DNA from: CAVUAT01 sp963848045
Lineage (GTDB): Bacteria > Actinomycetota > Thermoleophilia > Solirubrobacterales > 70-9
Reading direction: 5' to 3'
Length of the DNA: 64,000 nucleotides
Assembly: GCA_963848045.1 (NCBI GenBank)
Contig: CAWKCC010000004.1
Span: forward strand, 806,001-870,000
Below the pieces are notes generated by a model. It was not told where the DNA came from. It made no database searches and saw only the letters and a program-made list of their open reading frames with translations. Made by a program: the position numbers and the translations under genes. This document shows positions 19,846 to 28,491 of this stretch, piece by piece (position 1 is the stretch's first letter; every line of letters begins with the position of its first letter).

Positions 19846-21003
19846 ATGCGACGCGTGAAGCGCGTGGTGGTGCTAGGCGGAGGCAGCGGCGGGGCCGTGG
19901 CGGCGAAGCGGCTGGCCCGCTGGTCGCGCGAGGGCGAGGTCGAGGTGGTGCTGATCGACCGCAGCCCCTGGCACGAGTACCGACCGAGCTATCTCTGGGT
20001 GATGAGCGGCAGGCGGACGCCCGAGCAGGTGCGCCGGCCGCTATCGATCCTGGAAGAGCGCTACGGGACCAGGGTGGTGCAGGCGGAGGTCACCTCGATC
20101 GACACCGAGAAGCAGCGGGTGGAGACGAGCGCCGAGGGCTTCGACTACGACTTCCTGATCGTCTCACTGGGCGCCGAGCTGGCCGAGAACCCCGATCTCA
20201 GCGACCTGGATGCGCCCTGGGAGCTCGACGAGGCCGTGGCCGCCGGTGAGCGCCTGGCGAAGTTCGAGGGAGGAAAGGTGGTCGTCGGAGTCGAGTCCTG
20301 GCCCTATCGCTGCCCCCCCGCACCCTTCGAGGTCGCGATGATGATCCGCTACCTGGCCGAGCAACGAGCGGTGTCCGAGCGCACGCAGATCAGCATCTTC
20401 CACCCCTGGCGGCAGCCGATGGAGACCTTCGGGCCGCTGATGGTCGAGGGGTTTCGCCGCTTCCTCGACCAGCACCAGGTCGAGTTCGTCGGCGGCTTTC
20501 AGCTGGAGAGCCACCAACCGGGTGCGTTCCGATCCAGCGACGGCCGCGAGCTCGACTACGACCTCGCGATGGTCGTCCCGGCGCATCGCGCGCCGAGCGT
20601 GATCTCCGATTCCGGCCTGGCCGCGAAGGGCGGGTACATGGACGTGCACCTGCCCTCCATGCAGGCACCCGGCTCCGAGACGATCTGGGGCATCGGGGAC
20701 GTGGTCGCGCCGACGATCGGCCTCGGCATGGCCGGCGTCTTCGCCCACTTCCAGGCCGAGCACGTCGCCTCGCAGATCCTGGACAGGGTCCGGGGCACCT
20801 TTGTCGGAGAGCTCTACAACATGGTCGGCGTCTGCGTCATGGACACCGGCTACGAGGGCGCCGCGGTCTGGTGCGACTTCACCGAGAAGCTCGCCGGCCG
20901 CAGCGAGTTTCCCGACTGCCGGCTGATCGGCGGGATGCGCTCCTTCAGAGCGGTAAAGGCCGGCTTCGAGCGCTACTGGTTCGCGAACCTCTTCGGGAGC
21001 TGA
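19846..21003 (+). CDS. Sulfide:quinone oxidoreductase-like flavoprotein
   Basis: FAD-dependent oxidoreductase of the SQR/flavocytochrome c sulfide dehydrogenase group. The ATG at 19846 (MRRVKRVVVLGGGSGG) is preferred over a GTG 18 bases upstream, being preceded by GACGAGG and starting right at the dinucleotide-binding motif GGGSGGAVAA. The second FAD-binding region ends IWGIGDVVAPT. Cysteines lie at YRCPPAPFE, the position of a redox cysteine in SQRs, and at GVCVMDTG. The protein is about 385 aa. The next gene is DUF1641, a frequent partner of SQR-type enzymes. Sulfide as substrate is probable, not proven. Confidence 0.82.
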   Translation: MRRVKRVVVLGGGSGGAVAAKRLARWSREGEVEVVLIDRSPWHEYRPSYLWVMSGRRTPEQVRRPLSILEERYGTRVVQAEVTSIDTEKQRVETSAEGFDYDFLIVSLGAELAENPDLSDLDAPWELDEAVAAGERLAKFEGGKVVVGVESWPYRCPPAPFEVAMMIRYLAEQRAVSERTQISIFHPWRQPMETFGPLMVEGFRRFLDQHQVEFVGGFQLESHQPGAFRSSDGRELDYDLAMVVPAHRAPSVISDSGLAAKGGYMDVHLPSMQAPGSETIWGIGDVVAPTIGLGMAGVFAHFQAEHVASQILDRVRGTFVGELYNMVGVCVMDTGYEGAAVWCDFTEKLAGRSEFPDCRLIGGMRSFRAVKAGFERYWFANLFGS

Positions 21004-21006
21004 GCG

Positions 21007-21441
21007 ATGAGCGAGCCGAGCGAGAAGATGACAGCCGAGGAGCGCGCCGCCCTCGAACGCCTGCAGGCGCGCCTGGCCCGCAGCGCCCCGGCGATCGAAC
21101 AGGCTCTCGACCTGGTCGAGAACCTGGCCGACAGCGGCCTGCTCGCCGGTGTGAACGGGGTGGTCGAGGACTTCGACGAGAACTTCAGCGCCCTGACCCG
21201 CCCCGACATGATGACCATGGTCTCGAACCTGATGATGCTGCTCGGCACCCTCGGCCAGATCCCCTACGAGGGCGGCTTCAAGCTGGCGATGGACGGGTCC
21301 GAGGCGATCAGCGAGGCCTACCCGCGGTTCCGCCAGCGCACGGAGCCGATGAAGATGCGCGAGGCGATCGCGATCCTGCGCAGCCCCGACGTCGCCGCGG
21401 CGATCGAGATGATGATCACCGTCCTGCGCTCCCAGCGCTAG
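21007..21441 (+). CDS. DUF1641 family protein
   Basis: A 144-aa mostly helical protein starting three bases after the SQR-like gene stop, so co-translated. The DUF1641 pattern is visible in the segment NLMMLLGTLGQIPYEGGFKL and the C-terminal REAIAILRSPDVAAAIEMM. DUF1641 proteins are commonly encoded beside SQR-like or formate dehydrogenase-like oxidoreductases; their biochemical role is unknown. A membrane association or accessory role for the flavoprotein is an inference from pairing only. Confidence 0.8.
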   Translation: MSEPSEKMTAEERAALERLQARLARSAPAIEQALDLVENLADSGLLAGVNGVVEDFDENFSALTRPDMMTMVSNLMMLLGTLGQIPYEGGFKLAMDGSEAISEAYPRFRQRTEPMKMREAIAILRSPDVAAAIEMMITVLRSQR

Positions 21442-21459
21442 CTGCCGCGAGCCGCGCCA

Positions 21460-22167
21460 TCAGGCGCGCCCGAGCGCAAGCGCTCGCCCGAAGACCGCGT
21501 CGATCATCGGCCGGGTCAGCCTGCCGGTGAAGGTGTTCTGCTGGCTCGGGTGAAAGCAGCCGAGCACCGTGTACCGGCGGCCGGCGCCGGCCTCCAGCTC
21601 GAGCTCGGCACCGTGGCCGAAGCGGGGGCGGGGGCGCGGCAGCTCCGCCCCGCGCGCGGCCAGCGCGCGCAGGGAGCCGTCCCACGCGTAGGCGCCGAGC
21701 GCCACCAGCACCCGCGCCGAGGGGAGCAGCCCGAGCTCGCGCACCAGGAAGGGCAGGCAGTTGTCGCGCTCGGCGGCGGTCGGCCTGTTGGCGGGCGGCG
21801 GGCAACGGTTGACGGCCGTTACCCAGGCCCCCGCGAGTCGCAGCCCGTCGCCGGGCCGGATCGACTCGGGCTGGCTGGCCAGGCCCGCCCTGAACATCGA
21901 GCCGAACAGCCAGTCGCCGGAGCGGTCGCCCGTGAACACACGGCCCGTGCGGTTGCCGCCGTGTGCCGCCGGCGCCAGCCCGACCACCACGATCGAGGCG
22001 TCGGGGTCACCGAACCCCGCGACGGGCCGCGCCCGGTATTCCTCCCCGCGGAAGCGGCGAGGCGGGTCGGCGGCGACGGCCTCGCGCCACTCGACCAGGC
22101 GGGGGCACAGCCGGCAGGCGGTGACCTCGTCGGCCAACCGCCGCAGCGAATCGCGCTCGGGCGTCAC
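21460..22167 (-). CDS. Uracil-DNA glycosylase, family 5 (UDGb)
   Basis: DNA repair enzyme excising uracil and other deaminated bases. GTG at 22167 gives VTPERDSLRRLADEVTACRL; 235 aa. Four cysteines expected for the Fe-S cluster are at CRLCP (two), NRCPPP and GCFHP. The first active-site motif is GLAPAAHGGNRTGRVFTGD, where family 4 enzymes have GEAPG; the Ala/His form is the family 5 hallmark. The second motif is HPSQQNTFTGRLT. The gene is divergent from the adjacent glycosyltransferase, with 55 bp between starts. Confidence 0.87.
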   Translation of the reverse strand: MTPERDSLRRLADEVTACRLCPRLVEWREAVAADPPRRFRGEEYRARPVAGFGDPDASIVVVGLAPAAHGGNRTGRVFTGDRSGDWLFGSMFRAGLASQPESIRPGDGLRLAGAWVTAVNRCPPPANRPTAAERDNCLPFLVRELGLLPSARVLVALGAYAWDGSLRALAARGAELPRPRPRFGHGAELELEAGAGRRYTVLGCFHPSQQNTFTGRLTRPMIDAVFGRALALGRA

Positions 22168-22222
22168 GGGATCAAAGCTGGTCTCGCGCCGGCCTCCATC
22201 GCGGTCATGATTCTCCCCTGAG

Positions 22223-23305
22223 ATGGACCATCCCTCCCCGACAACGATCTCGATCGTGATCGTCGCCTGGAACAGCCGCGAGGAGCTGGGCGCCGGCATC
22301 CCCGCGATCCGGCGCGAGCTCGGCCCCGGCGACGAGCTTGTCGTGGTCGACAACGCGTCGGGCGACGGCTCGGGGGCGCTGGTGCGCGAGCTCGCTCCCG
22401 AGGCGAAGCTGGTCAAGCTGCCCGAGAACGTGGGCTTCGCCGCGGGGGCGAATCGTGGCGTCGAGGCGGCGAGCGGTGACCTGGTGGTACTGCTCAACCC
22501 CGACGCGATCCCGCAGGCCGGGTTCGGCGCAGCGATCCGCGCGCCAATGGCCGACGGACGGGGCTGGACCGCGTGGATGGCGCTGGTCACGGCCGAGCGG
22601 GGCGCGATCGTGAACACGAGCGGAGGAGTGCTGCACTTCACCGGCATCGCCTGGGCGGGAGGCGCCGGCGAGCCTCTCGGCGGCCGCGAGCTCGCGCCGG
22701 CCGAGGTGCCCTTCCTCTCCGGTGCCTGTCTCGCCGTGGCCCGCGAGAGCTGGCTTCGGATCGGCGGCTTCTGCGAGCGCTACTTCCTCTACCACGAGGA
22801 CGTCGACATCTCGCTGCGGCTGCGGCTCGAAGGCGGACGGCTCGGGGTTGAGCCGTCGGCGGTCGTGGACCACGACTACGAGTTCTCGCGGCGCCCGGAG
22901 AAGTACCGCTACCTGGAGCGAAACCGCTGGGCCACGGTGCTCCGCACCTACCCAGGCCCGCTGCTGGCGCTGCTCGCCCCGGCGCTGCTGCTGACCGAGC
23001 TGGCCCTGTTCGGGGTCGCGGTGGCGGGAGGCTGGGGGCGGCTGAAGCTGGCTGCGAATCTGGAGGCCCTGCGCGAGCTGCCCGCCACGCTGCGCGAGAG
23101 ACGAGCGATCCAGGCGAAGCGCAAGATCTCCGCTGGGGAGTTCGCCTCCTTCCTGACGCCCCGGCTCGAGTCGCCCTACCTGGGGACGGCCGGGCGCATC
23201 CCCCCGCTGCGCTGGGGGCTCGAGGCCTACTGGTGGGTCGTCCGCCGGCTGCTGCGCTCGCCGCGGCGGCGCCTCAGCGGCGGCCTGCCCGGGGCGGCGC
23301 GGTAG
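22223..23305 (+). CDS. Family 2 glycosyltransferase (rhamnosyltransferase-like)
   Basis: GT-A enzyme of 360 aa starting at ATG 22223. It begins TTISIVIVAWNSREELGAGI, with VVVDNASGDGS and FAAGANRGVEAASGDLVVLLNPDA (NPDA takes the place of the DxD metal site). GACLAVARESWLRIGGFCERYFLYHEDVDISLRLR is the acceptor-side signature of the WcaE/rhamnosyltransferase-like subgroup. A hydrophobic stretch (LLALLAPALLLTELALFGVAV) near residue 250 may anchor it to the membrane. It marks the left edge of the glycan locus. Donor and acceptor sugars cannot be told. Confidence 0.9.
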   Translation: MDHPSPTTISIVIVAWNSREELGAGIPAIRRELGPGDELVVVDNASGDGSGALVRELAPEAKLVKLPENVGFAAGANRGVEAASGDLVVLLNPDAIPQAGFGAAIRAPMADGRGWTAWMALVTAERGAIVNTSGGVLHFTGIAWAGGAGEPLGGRELAPAEVPFLSGACLAVARESWLRIGGFCERYFLYHEDVDISLRLRLEGGRLGVEPSAVVDHDYEFSRRPEKYRYLERNRWATVLRTYPGPLLALLAPALLLTELALFGVAVAGGWGRLKLAANLEALRELPATLRERRAIQAKRKISAGEFASFLTPRLESPYLGTAGRIPPLRWGLEAYWWVVRRLLRSPRRRLSGGLPGAAR

Positions 23306-23316
23306 CCACCGGCCGC

Positions 23317-24676
23317 TCAGGGATGCCCACCGCCGCCCGCGAGGCGGTCGCGAACGCGCTCGCTCAGCCGCTGCGGCAGGACCGCGGTGCCCACCCGGCG
23401 CACCGCCCTGGCCGTGCGCACCGAGGCGGCGACCCTCCACCATGAGGCCCGGTCAGCGCGCTCGGCGCGCCGGTGCGCGCGCATCAGCTCCAGCGAGGCC
23501 GGCTGCCGGGGCGCCCGCAGCGAGGCCAGTCCGCTCTCGGCCTCGACCTGCTCGACCAGGCGGCGATAGGTGTAGAGGCCGGATGCGACCACGTCGCGGT
23601 GCGCCGCCTCGGTGATCCGCAGGCGCTCGGAGTCGCTCTGCACGAGGTCGAGCACCTCCTCGACGTTGGAGAGGTCCCTTCGCACGGGGATGTAGTGCTC
23701 GCCGGCCCGCAGCACGCCGGAGTACTCGCCTTCGACCAGCAACTGGCAGGTCCGTGTCGCGCAGGCCTCGAGGTGGCGAGGGGAGATCGCAAAGAGCTGC
23801 AGCCTGCCGTCCTCGCCGGGGAAGCAGGCCGCCTCCACCTGCTCGAAGCCGGCGCCGGGGTGCTCGGCCAGATAGCGCTCGGTGCGCACCATGAACTCGC
23901 CGTTCGGGTCGAGCACCGTCGCCCCTCCCTCCGCCCCGAGGAAGTACTTGCAGGAGGCGAGGAACCTGTACCAGTCGTCGCCGTGGTGGATGTCGGCCAT
24001 GTCCACCGAGATATCGGTGCTGATCCCCCGCGCCGCGGCGGCCGGGCCGAAGACCTCCGCGAGCCGGCGGCGCAGGACGCCGTGGCGACCCAACGAGAGC
24101 AACCCGCTCCAGGCCCGGTAGCCGATCTCGATCGGGCGCTCGGGCGCTTGATCGACGATGCGGTCGATGCGCCCCAGGGTGCCCTCGTCGAGGTAGCCGG
24201 CGAGCACGCGGTGGAAGCGCACCCGGTCGTGGTCGACGTCGGGGTAGATCTTGCGCCACTCGCTCTCGGGCGCCAGTGAGAAGACGTGGTCGACCTCGAA
24301 GTCGTCGATCAGGCCCGACATCAGGTCGGTGTAGATGCACTCGTCCTGGATCATCGCGACGGTGATCGGGGCGAGGCCCTTGACCGCGGCGGCACGCTTC
24401 AGCTGGAAGCCGAGGATCGGGTGGCTGCATGCGCTGGCCGGTCAGCGTGTGGTGCAGGACGACCGCGTCGAAGTCGACTCTCGCGCAGCCAGCGGGGAAT
24501 GCGGCGCACGCCGACGTTGAGGTAGAAGCAGCGGCTGCGCCCGTACTGCGAAACGAGTAGAGATGGTCGCTGTGCCACTGGCGCAGGGGGTGCTGCAGCA
24601 GCCCGTAGAGAATCAGCACGTTCGGCCGATCCCCCGCCCCCTCGACGGGGGAGGCCGGTGTAGTGGCCCGCTCCAT
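23317..24676 (-). pseudogene. CgeB-like glycosyltransferase, broken by three apparent frameshifts
   Basis: Paralogue of the genes at 27079-28491 and 32597-33973. From ATG 24676 the first frame encodes RPNVLILYGLLQHPLRQWHS to about HLYSF (near 24560). The sequence then needs another frame for QYGRSRCFYLNVGVRRIPRWL, the first again for VDFDAVVLHHTLTGQRM, and a third for SHPILGFQLKRAAAV onward to the stop at 23317. The largest intact piece (24354-23317) keeps PIEIGYRAW, HHGDDWYRFLASCKYFLGAEG, and ISPRHLEACATRTCQLLVEG. About one missing and two extra bases within 170 bp would explain it. The shifts are not at homopolymers, so a real pseudogene is likelier than error. Confidence 0.75.
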
Positions 24677-24756
24677 AGGACGGGTGCCAGCATACGGCCG
24701 GGGGCCCCTGCGTCCCTACACTCTCCCGGTCATGAGTCCCCTCGAGGAGCGAGAAG

Positions 24757-25794
24757 ATGCCTGAGCCGGTGCGTGTGGCCATGGTCGGGATCGGCTACTG
24801 GGGCCCCAACATCGCCCGCAACCTCAACGCGATCGAGGGCTGCGAGCTGAGCTGGATCTGCGACGCCGACGAGGCGCAGCGCGAGAAGTGGCACGGCGTC
24901 TACCCCGAGACAAGGTTCACCGCGGAGCTCGACGAGCTGCTCGCGGACCCCGAGTTGGACGCCGTCGCCATCACCTCGCCGGTGCCCACTCACGCGCCGC
25001 TCGCCGAGCGGGTGCTGCGGGCGGGCAAGCACTGCTTCGTCGAGAAGCCGCTGGCCCAGAACATCGCCGACGCCGAGTCGCTGGTCGCCACGGCCGCAGA
25101 AGCGGACCGGGTGCTGATGGTCGGCCACCTGCTCGAGTACCACCCCGGGATCGGGCAGCTCCGCGAGATGATCGAGGAGGGCTCGCTCGGGGATCTCCGC
25201 TACATCTACGCCCAGCGGCTCAACCTCGGCCGGATCCGTGCCGACGAGAACGCCCTCTGGAGCCTCGGCGCTCACGACGTCTCGGTGCTCCTCTCCCTGG
25301 CGGGCGAGCTGCCGGTCGAGGCCTCGGCGCGCGGCCAGGCCTACATCCAGGAGGGAGTCGAGGACGTCGTCTTCGGCTTCATGCAGTTCGCCTCGGGCAT
25401 GGCCGGGCACCTGCACCTCTCCTGGCTGGACCCCCACAAGGAACGCAAGATCACCGTGGTCGGCTCGCGGCGGATGGCGACCCTCGACGACATGGACATG
25501 GAGCGCAAGCTGACCGTCTACGACAAGGGCCTCGACCCCCACCCCCACGAGAGCTCGTTCGGCGACCGCGAGTACGTGACGCGGTCGGGCGGCGTCTGGA
25601 GCCCGGCGATCCCCAGCCGCGAGCCGCTGCGAATCGAGTGCGAGCACTTCATCGAGTGCGTCCGACACGGTCTGACCCCGCGCTCGGACGGGCACAACGG
25701 CGCCCGCGTGGTGCGGGTACTCGAAGCGCTGCAGGCCTCACTCGACGCCGGCGGGGCGCCCCAGCCGGTGGGCGAGCCGGCGATCAGCGCCTAG
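24757..25794 (+). CDS. Gfo/Idh/MocA family sugar-nucleotide oxidoreductase (WbpB/WlbA-like)
   Basis: NAD(P)-dependent sugar dehydrogenase of 345 aa with start ATG 24757 behind GAGGAGCGAGAAG. The Rossmann motif VAMVGIGYWGPNIARNL and the family EKP signature HCFVEKPLAQNIADAESLV are clear, and SLGAHDVSVLLSL carries the catalytic-region His. It resembles UDP-N-acetylglucosaminuronate 3-dehydrogenases, which act before a DegT aminotransferase and a hexapeptide acyltransferase. Those partners are present at 55107-56213 and 35307-36326 or 54073-54785. It is transcribed alone, between two minus-strand genes. Confidence 0.85.
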   Translation: MPEPVRVAMVGIGYWGPNIARNLNAIEGCELSWICDADEAQREKWHGVYPETRFTAELDELLADPELDAVAITSPVPTHAPLAERVLRAGKHCFVEKPLAQNIADAESLVATAAEADRVLMVGHLLEYHPGIGQLREMIEEGSLGDLRYIYAQRLNLGRIRADENALWSLGAHDVSVLLSLAGELPVEASARGQAYIQEGVEDVVFGFMQFASGMAGHLHLSWLDPHKERKITVVGSRRMATLDDMDMERKLTVYDKGLDPHPHESSFGDREYVTRSGGVWSPAIPSREPLRIECEHFIECVRHGLTPRSDGHNGARVVRVLEALQASLDAGGAPQPVGEPAISA

Positions 25795-25815
25795 CCCACC
25801 AGGCGCCGAGAGCGG

Positions 25816-26631
25816 CTACTTCGTCGCGTTGATGTAGAGGTCGAGACCAGCTCGGTGGGCTGGAAGGCCGAGCAGCAGCCTGCGACCGACTGGCCGGCCC
25901 CTGATCGCCACGTAGTCGAAGTTCTCGCGCCGCACGACCACGCGCGAGAACTCCTCGAACAGCTCCCGCGCCCCTCTGACGGACGTGTACTCGGTTGCCG
26001 GCGCTGCCTCACCCCCGGTGTTGGAGTCGTAGCTCGCCCGCATCTGCTCGTCGTCAGAGCCTCGTCCGCGAAGGCGGTCAGGGAGGCGGCCCAGCGCCAT
26101 CTTGAAGCGTCGATACGAGTTCTTGTTGTAAATCATCACCAGCGCCTCTCCGCCCGGCGCCAGGATCCGATGGACCTCGCCGACGGCCCGCCGCAGATCG
26201 CCCGTGTGGTGCAGGCAGCCGATCGCGACCACCCGATCGAAGGACCCGTCCGGGTATGGGGCCTCCAACACGGAACCGACGCGGACGCGCTCCTCGGTGC
26301 CCTCGATGTCGAGATTGCGCAGCCGCTGGCGCACCATCTCGACCGGGCCGGAGGCGATGTCGAGGCCGCTGTAGTCGAAGCCTCGTTCAGCGAGGATCTG
26401 GCTCACCGTTCCGTAGCCCAGGCCTACCTCCAACAGGCGCAGCCGGCGCCCGCCGTCCTCCGGCAGGTAGCTCTCGAGGTAGGGGTATTGCTCCAGGTAG
26501 GCCTCGTCGAAGCGGGCAAGGTTCTGGGGTGAGGCATCGGCGATGCCGAGAGACTCGGCGAGGGTCGAGCCACAGAGCTCGTCCCAGAAGTCCGCGTTCC
26601 GCTGGTCAACCTTGGTCTGTGCATCGGCCAT
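25816..26631 (-). CDS. SAM-dependent class I methyltransferase
   Basis: A 271-aa protein starting at ATG 26631. The SAM-binding fold shows LLEVGLGYGTVSQILAERGF (motif I), YSGLDIASGPVEM, SFDRVVAIGCLHHTGDLRRA (motif IV region) and ILAPGGEALVMIYNKNSY. The sequence LHHTGD...LAPGGE places it with methyltransferases modifying small molecules or sugars. Its position in the glycan locus suggests a sugar-methylation or capping role; the substrate is unknown. The start lies 10 bp after the stop of a decayed reading frame. Confidence 0.85.
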   Translation of the reverse strand: MADAQTKVDQRNADFWDELCGSTLAESLGIADASPQNLARFDEAYLEQYPYLESYLPEDGGRRLRLLEVGLGYGTVSQILAERGFDYSGLDIASGPVEMVRQRLRNLDIEGTEERVRVGSVLEAPYPDGSFDRVVAIGCLHHTGDLRRAVGEVHRILAPGGEALVMIYNKNSYRRFKMALGRLPDRLRGRGSDDEQMRASYDSNTGGEAAPATEYTSVRGARELFEEFSRVVVRRENFDYVAIRGRPVGRRLLLGLPAHRAGLDLYINATK

Positions 26632-27078
26632 GATCCGCAGGCTAGCGGCGCAGTGCCCTGGCGAGGAGCCGCAGGGGAACCACGACGGGGCGGCTCAGCA
26701 CCCAGATCGCCTGCCAGACGCGCGGGTGCTCGACCCGCAACCAGACCCACAGCAGATGGGCCTTGCGCGCTGCACGGGCCAGGAGCGGTGCGCGCAGCGG
26801 CCCGCTGGCGAGCTTGCGGGCACTTCGCAGCGTCACATTCGAGGTCCGAGAAGAGATGGCACTTGGCCGAGATGCGCCCTACGTAGTCGTTAGCGCGAGC
26901 GGCGGCGCACCCCATGTTGGAGCACGCGCATACAGACCTCGTCGAACCGCCGCAGGTTCTCAGGTGAGTGCCAGCGACCCCGCCCCTGCGCCACGAGCAT
27001 GTTGGCAGAGCTAGTCCGAGGAGCCAGCGTTGGCCGCGTCGACGGCCGCTGGGCTGGGCTTCCGCAACCGCTGGAGGG
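26632..27078 (-). other. Non-coding stretch with decayed glycosyltransferase-like debris
   Basis: No intact gene is visible. On the minus strand a piece ending at 26642 reads LLWVWLRVEHPRVWQAIWVL then SRPVVVPLRLLARALRR, which resembles the C-terminus of the neighbouring CgeB-like protein (KVSRPVLNAARLLRARR). Upstream, in another frame, RWHSPENLRRFDEVCMRVLQ (about 26925-26985) looks like further coding remnant of unknown origin. The pattern suggests one or two genes lost by deletions and frameshifts. Confidence 0.5.
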
Positions 27079-28491
27079 CTAGCCGCGAGGCAGTCGCCCC
27101 CCGGACCCAGGCGACTCGCCGCGACCTCCGACCCGATGTCGACGTGCCCGAAGCAGCCTCGCCGCATTTAGGACGGGGCGTGAGACCTTCCAGAGCATCT
27201 TGCTAAGAACCGGGTGGTAGCTGAGTGTCGAGCGGCTTCGCTCGACAAGAAGGGCCGGAGTTGAACGGGCCAGGGCCGCGCGCCCGGCCTCCGCCGCACG
27301 CCTCTCGGTGCCGACTCCTGCGTCTTGCAGAACCGGATCGAATTGTTCGACAATGAAGCGCTGATAAGTGTTCCGCCCGGAGTCGATCAGGTCCCGTCTG
27401 GCGTTCTCGACGAGTTCCGAGCGGAAAATGTCGTCTCGGAACAAGGCAATCGCATCCCCAACGTTGGAGAGATCCTTCCTCAAGGGGATGTAGTGCTTCA
27501 TCGGGTCGAGAAGGCCCGAGTAGCGGCCCTCGAAGAGGATCTGGCATACCCCGAACGCCGCCGCCTCGAACTGCCGAGGACTGATCGTGCGGTAAGGGAT
27601 ATTGCCGTCCCATAGCCCGAGCGCTCCCCGCTCGAGTTCCCCGATCCCCGGTTCGCGCCCGGAGCGCGCGAGGCGCTCGTACTCCTCGCGGACCTCGTCC
27701 TCGAGATCGAGGAATGAGGCGCCTGATTCGACGCCGAGGGTGCCCCTGCTATCGCCGAGGAACCTGAACCAATCGTCGCCGTAGATCCGGTCCTGCTCGG
27801 CGACGCTGACATCGAGCTTCAGTCCCTCTTTAGAGGCGGCCTCACCGAACCGAAGGCCGATCTCATACTTCTCGTATGCACCCCGTCCCATGTAGGAGGG
27901 AGTGGGCCGGCCCCGGTAGCCGATGTCGATCGAGCGCTGAGGCATCGGCTTTGAGAACCTGCCGCTCGCATCCACCAACTCGGGGCCCACGTAGCCCGGG
28001 ATGTGCGAGACGACGGTGTCCACCTTCGCATGTTCGCGGTACACCAGCTCCCCGTGCTCCGGCTCGAGCAGGGTGAAGACGCAGTCGATCCCGTGGTTCT
28101 CAAGGAACCCGAACCGCTTGCGACACCAGTGGTGCTCGTCCTGGAGGAAGGCAACTTTGTACGAATTGGGCGACTCGTCGAGGAACCGTTCGAACAGCGG
28201 CGAGAAGGGGTAGCGACCCCGTCCCTCCCCGAAGAGTGTGTAGTGAAGGACTATCGCATCGAACCTGACCCTACTCAGACGGCGGGGGAAACCGAGTTCG
28301 GTGTTGTGGCCGTAGATGGGAAAGCGCGAGTGGCGCGCGAAGGCGCTGATGTTCTGGTCCACGTTCGAGGCTTCCCCGTACCAACGCGAGGTCGGGCGCC
28401 TGTAGAGGAGGAGGGCCCCGGCGATCTGACGAGGTGGTCCCGTCAGGCGGGCATTCTCTCCTCGGGGCGCAGCCCTTGGTACCAGGCCCAA
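27079..28491 (-). CDS. CgeB-like glycosyltransferase (paralogue 2)
   Basis: A 470-aa protein with the earliest start TTG 28491; no later in-frame ATG/GTG exists before the conserved GALLLYRRPTSRWYGE, so the first 49 bases overlap the epimerase gene upstream. Conserved with its two paralogues: RVRFDAIVLHYTLFG, KVAFLQDEHHWCRKRF, RSIDIGYRGRPTPSY, DRIYGDDWFRFLGDSRGTLG, SPRQFEAAAFGVCQILFEGR, and DPMKHYIPLRKDLSNV. The C-terminal part matches the CgeB/GT-B pattern in which E-A-A-x-G-x-C-Q lines the donor site. It is the last gene of a tight minus-strand run with three epimerase genes. Donor and acceptor are unknown. Confidence 0.75.
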   Translation of the reverse strand: MGLVPRAAPRGENARLTGPPRQIAGALLLYRRPTSRWYGEASNVDQNISAFARHSRFPIYGHNTELGFPRRLSRVRFDAIVLHYTLFGEGRGRYPFSPLFERFLDESPNSYKVAFLQDEHHWCRKRFGFLENHGIDCVFTLLEPEHGELVYREHAKVDTVVSHIPGYVGPELVDASGRFSKPMPQRSIDIGYRGRPTPSYMGRGAYEKYEIGLRFGEAASKEGLKLDVSVAEQDRIYGDDWFRFLGDSRGTLGVESGASFLDLEDEVREEYERLARSGREPGIGELERGALGLWDGNIPYRTISPRQFEAAAFGVCQILFEGRYSGLLDPMKHYIPLRKDLSNVGDAIALFRDDIFRSELVENARRDLIDSGRNTYQRFIVEQFDPVLQDAGVGTERRAAEAGRAALARSTPALLVERSRSTLSYHPVLSKMLWKVSRPVLNAARLLRARRHRVGGRGESPGSGGRLPRG

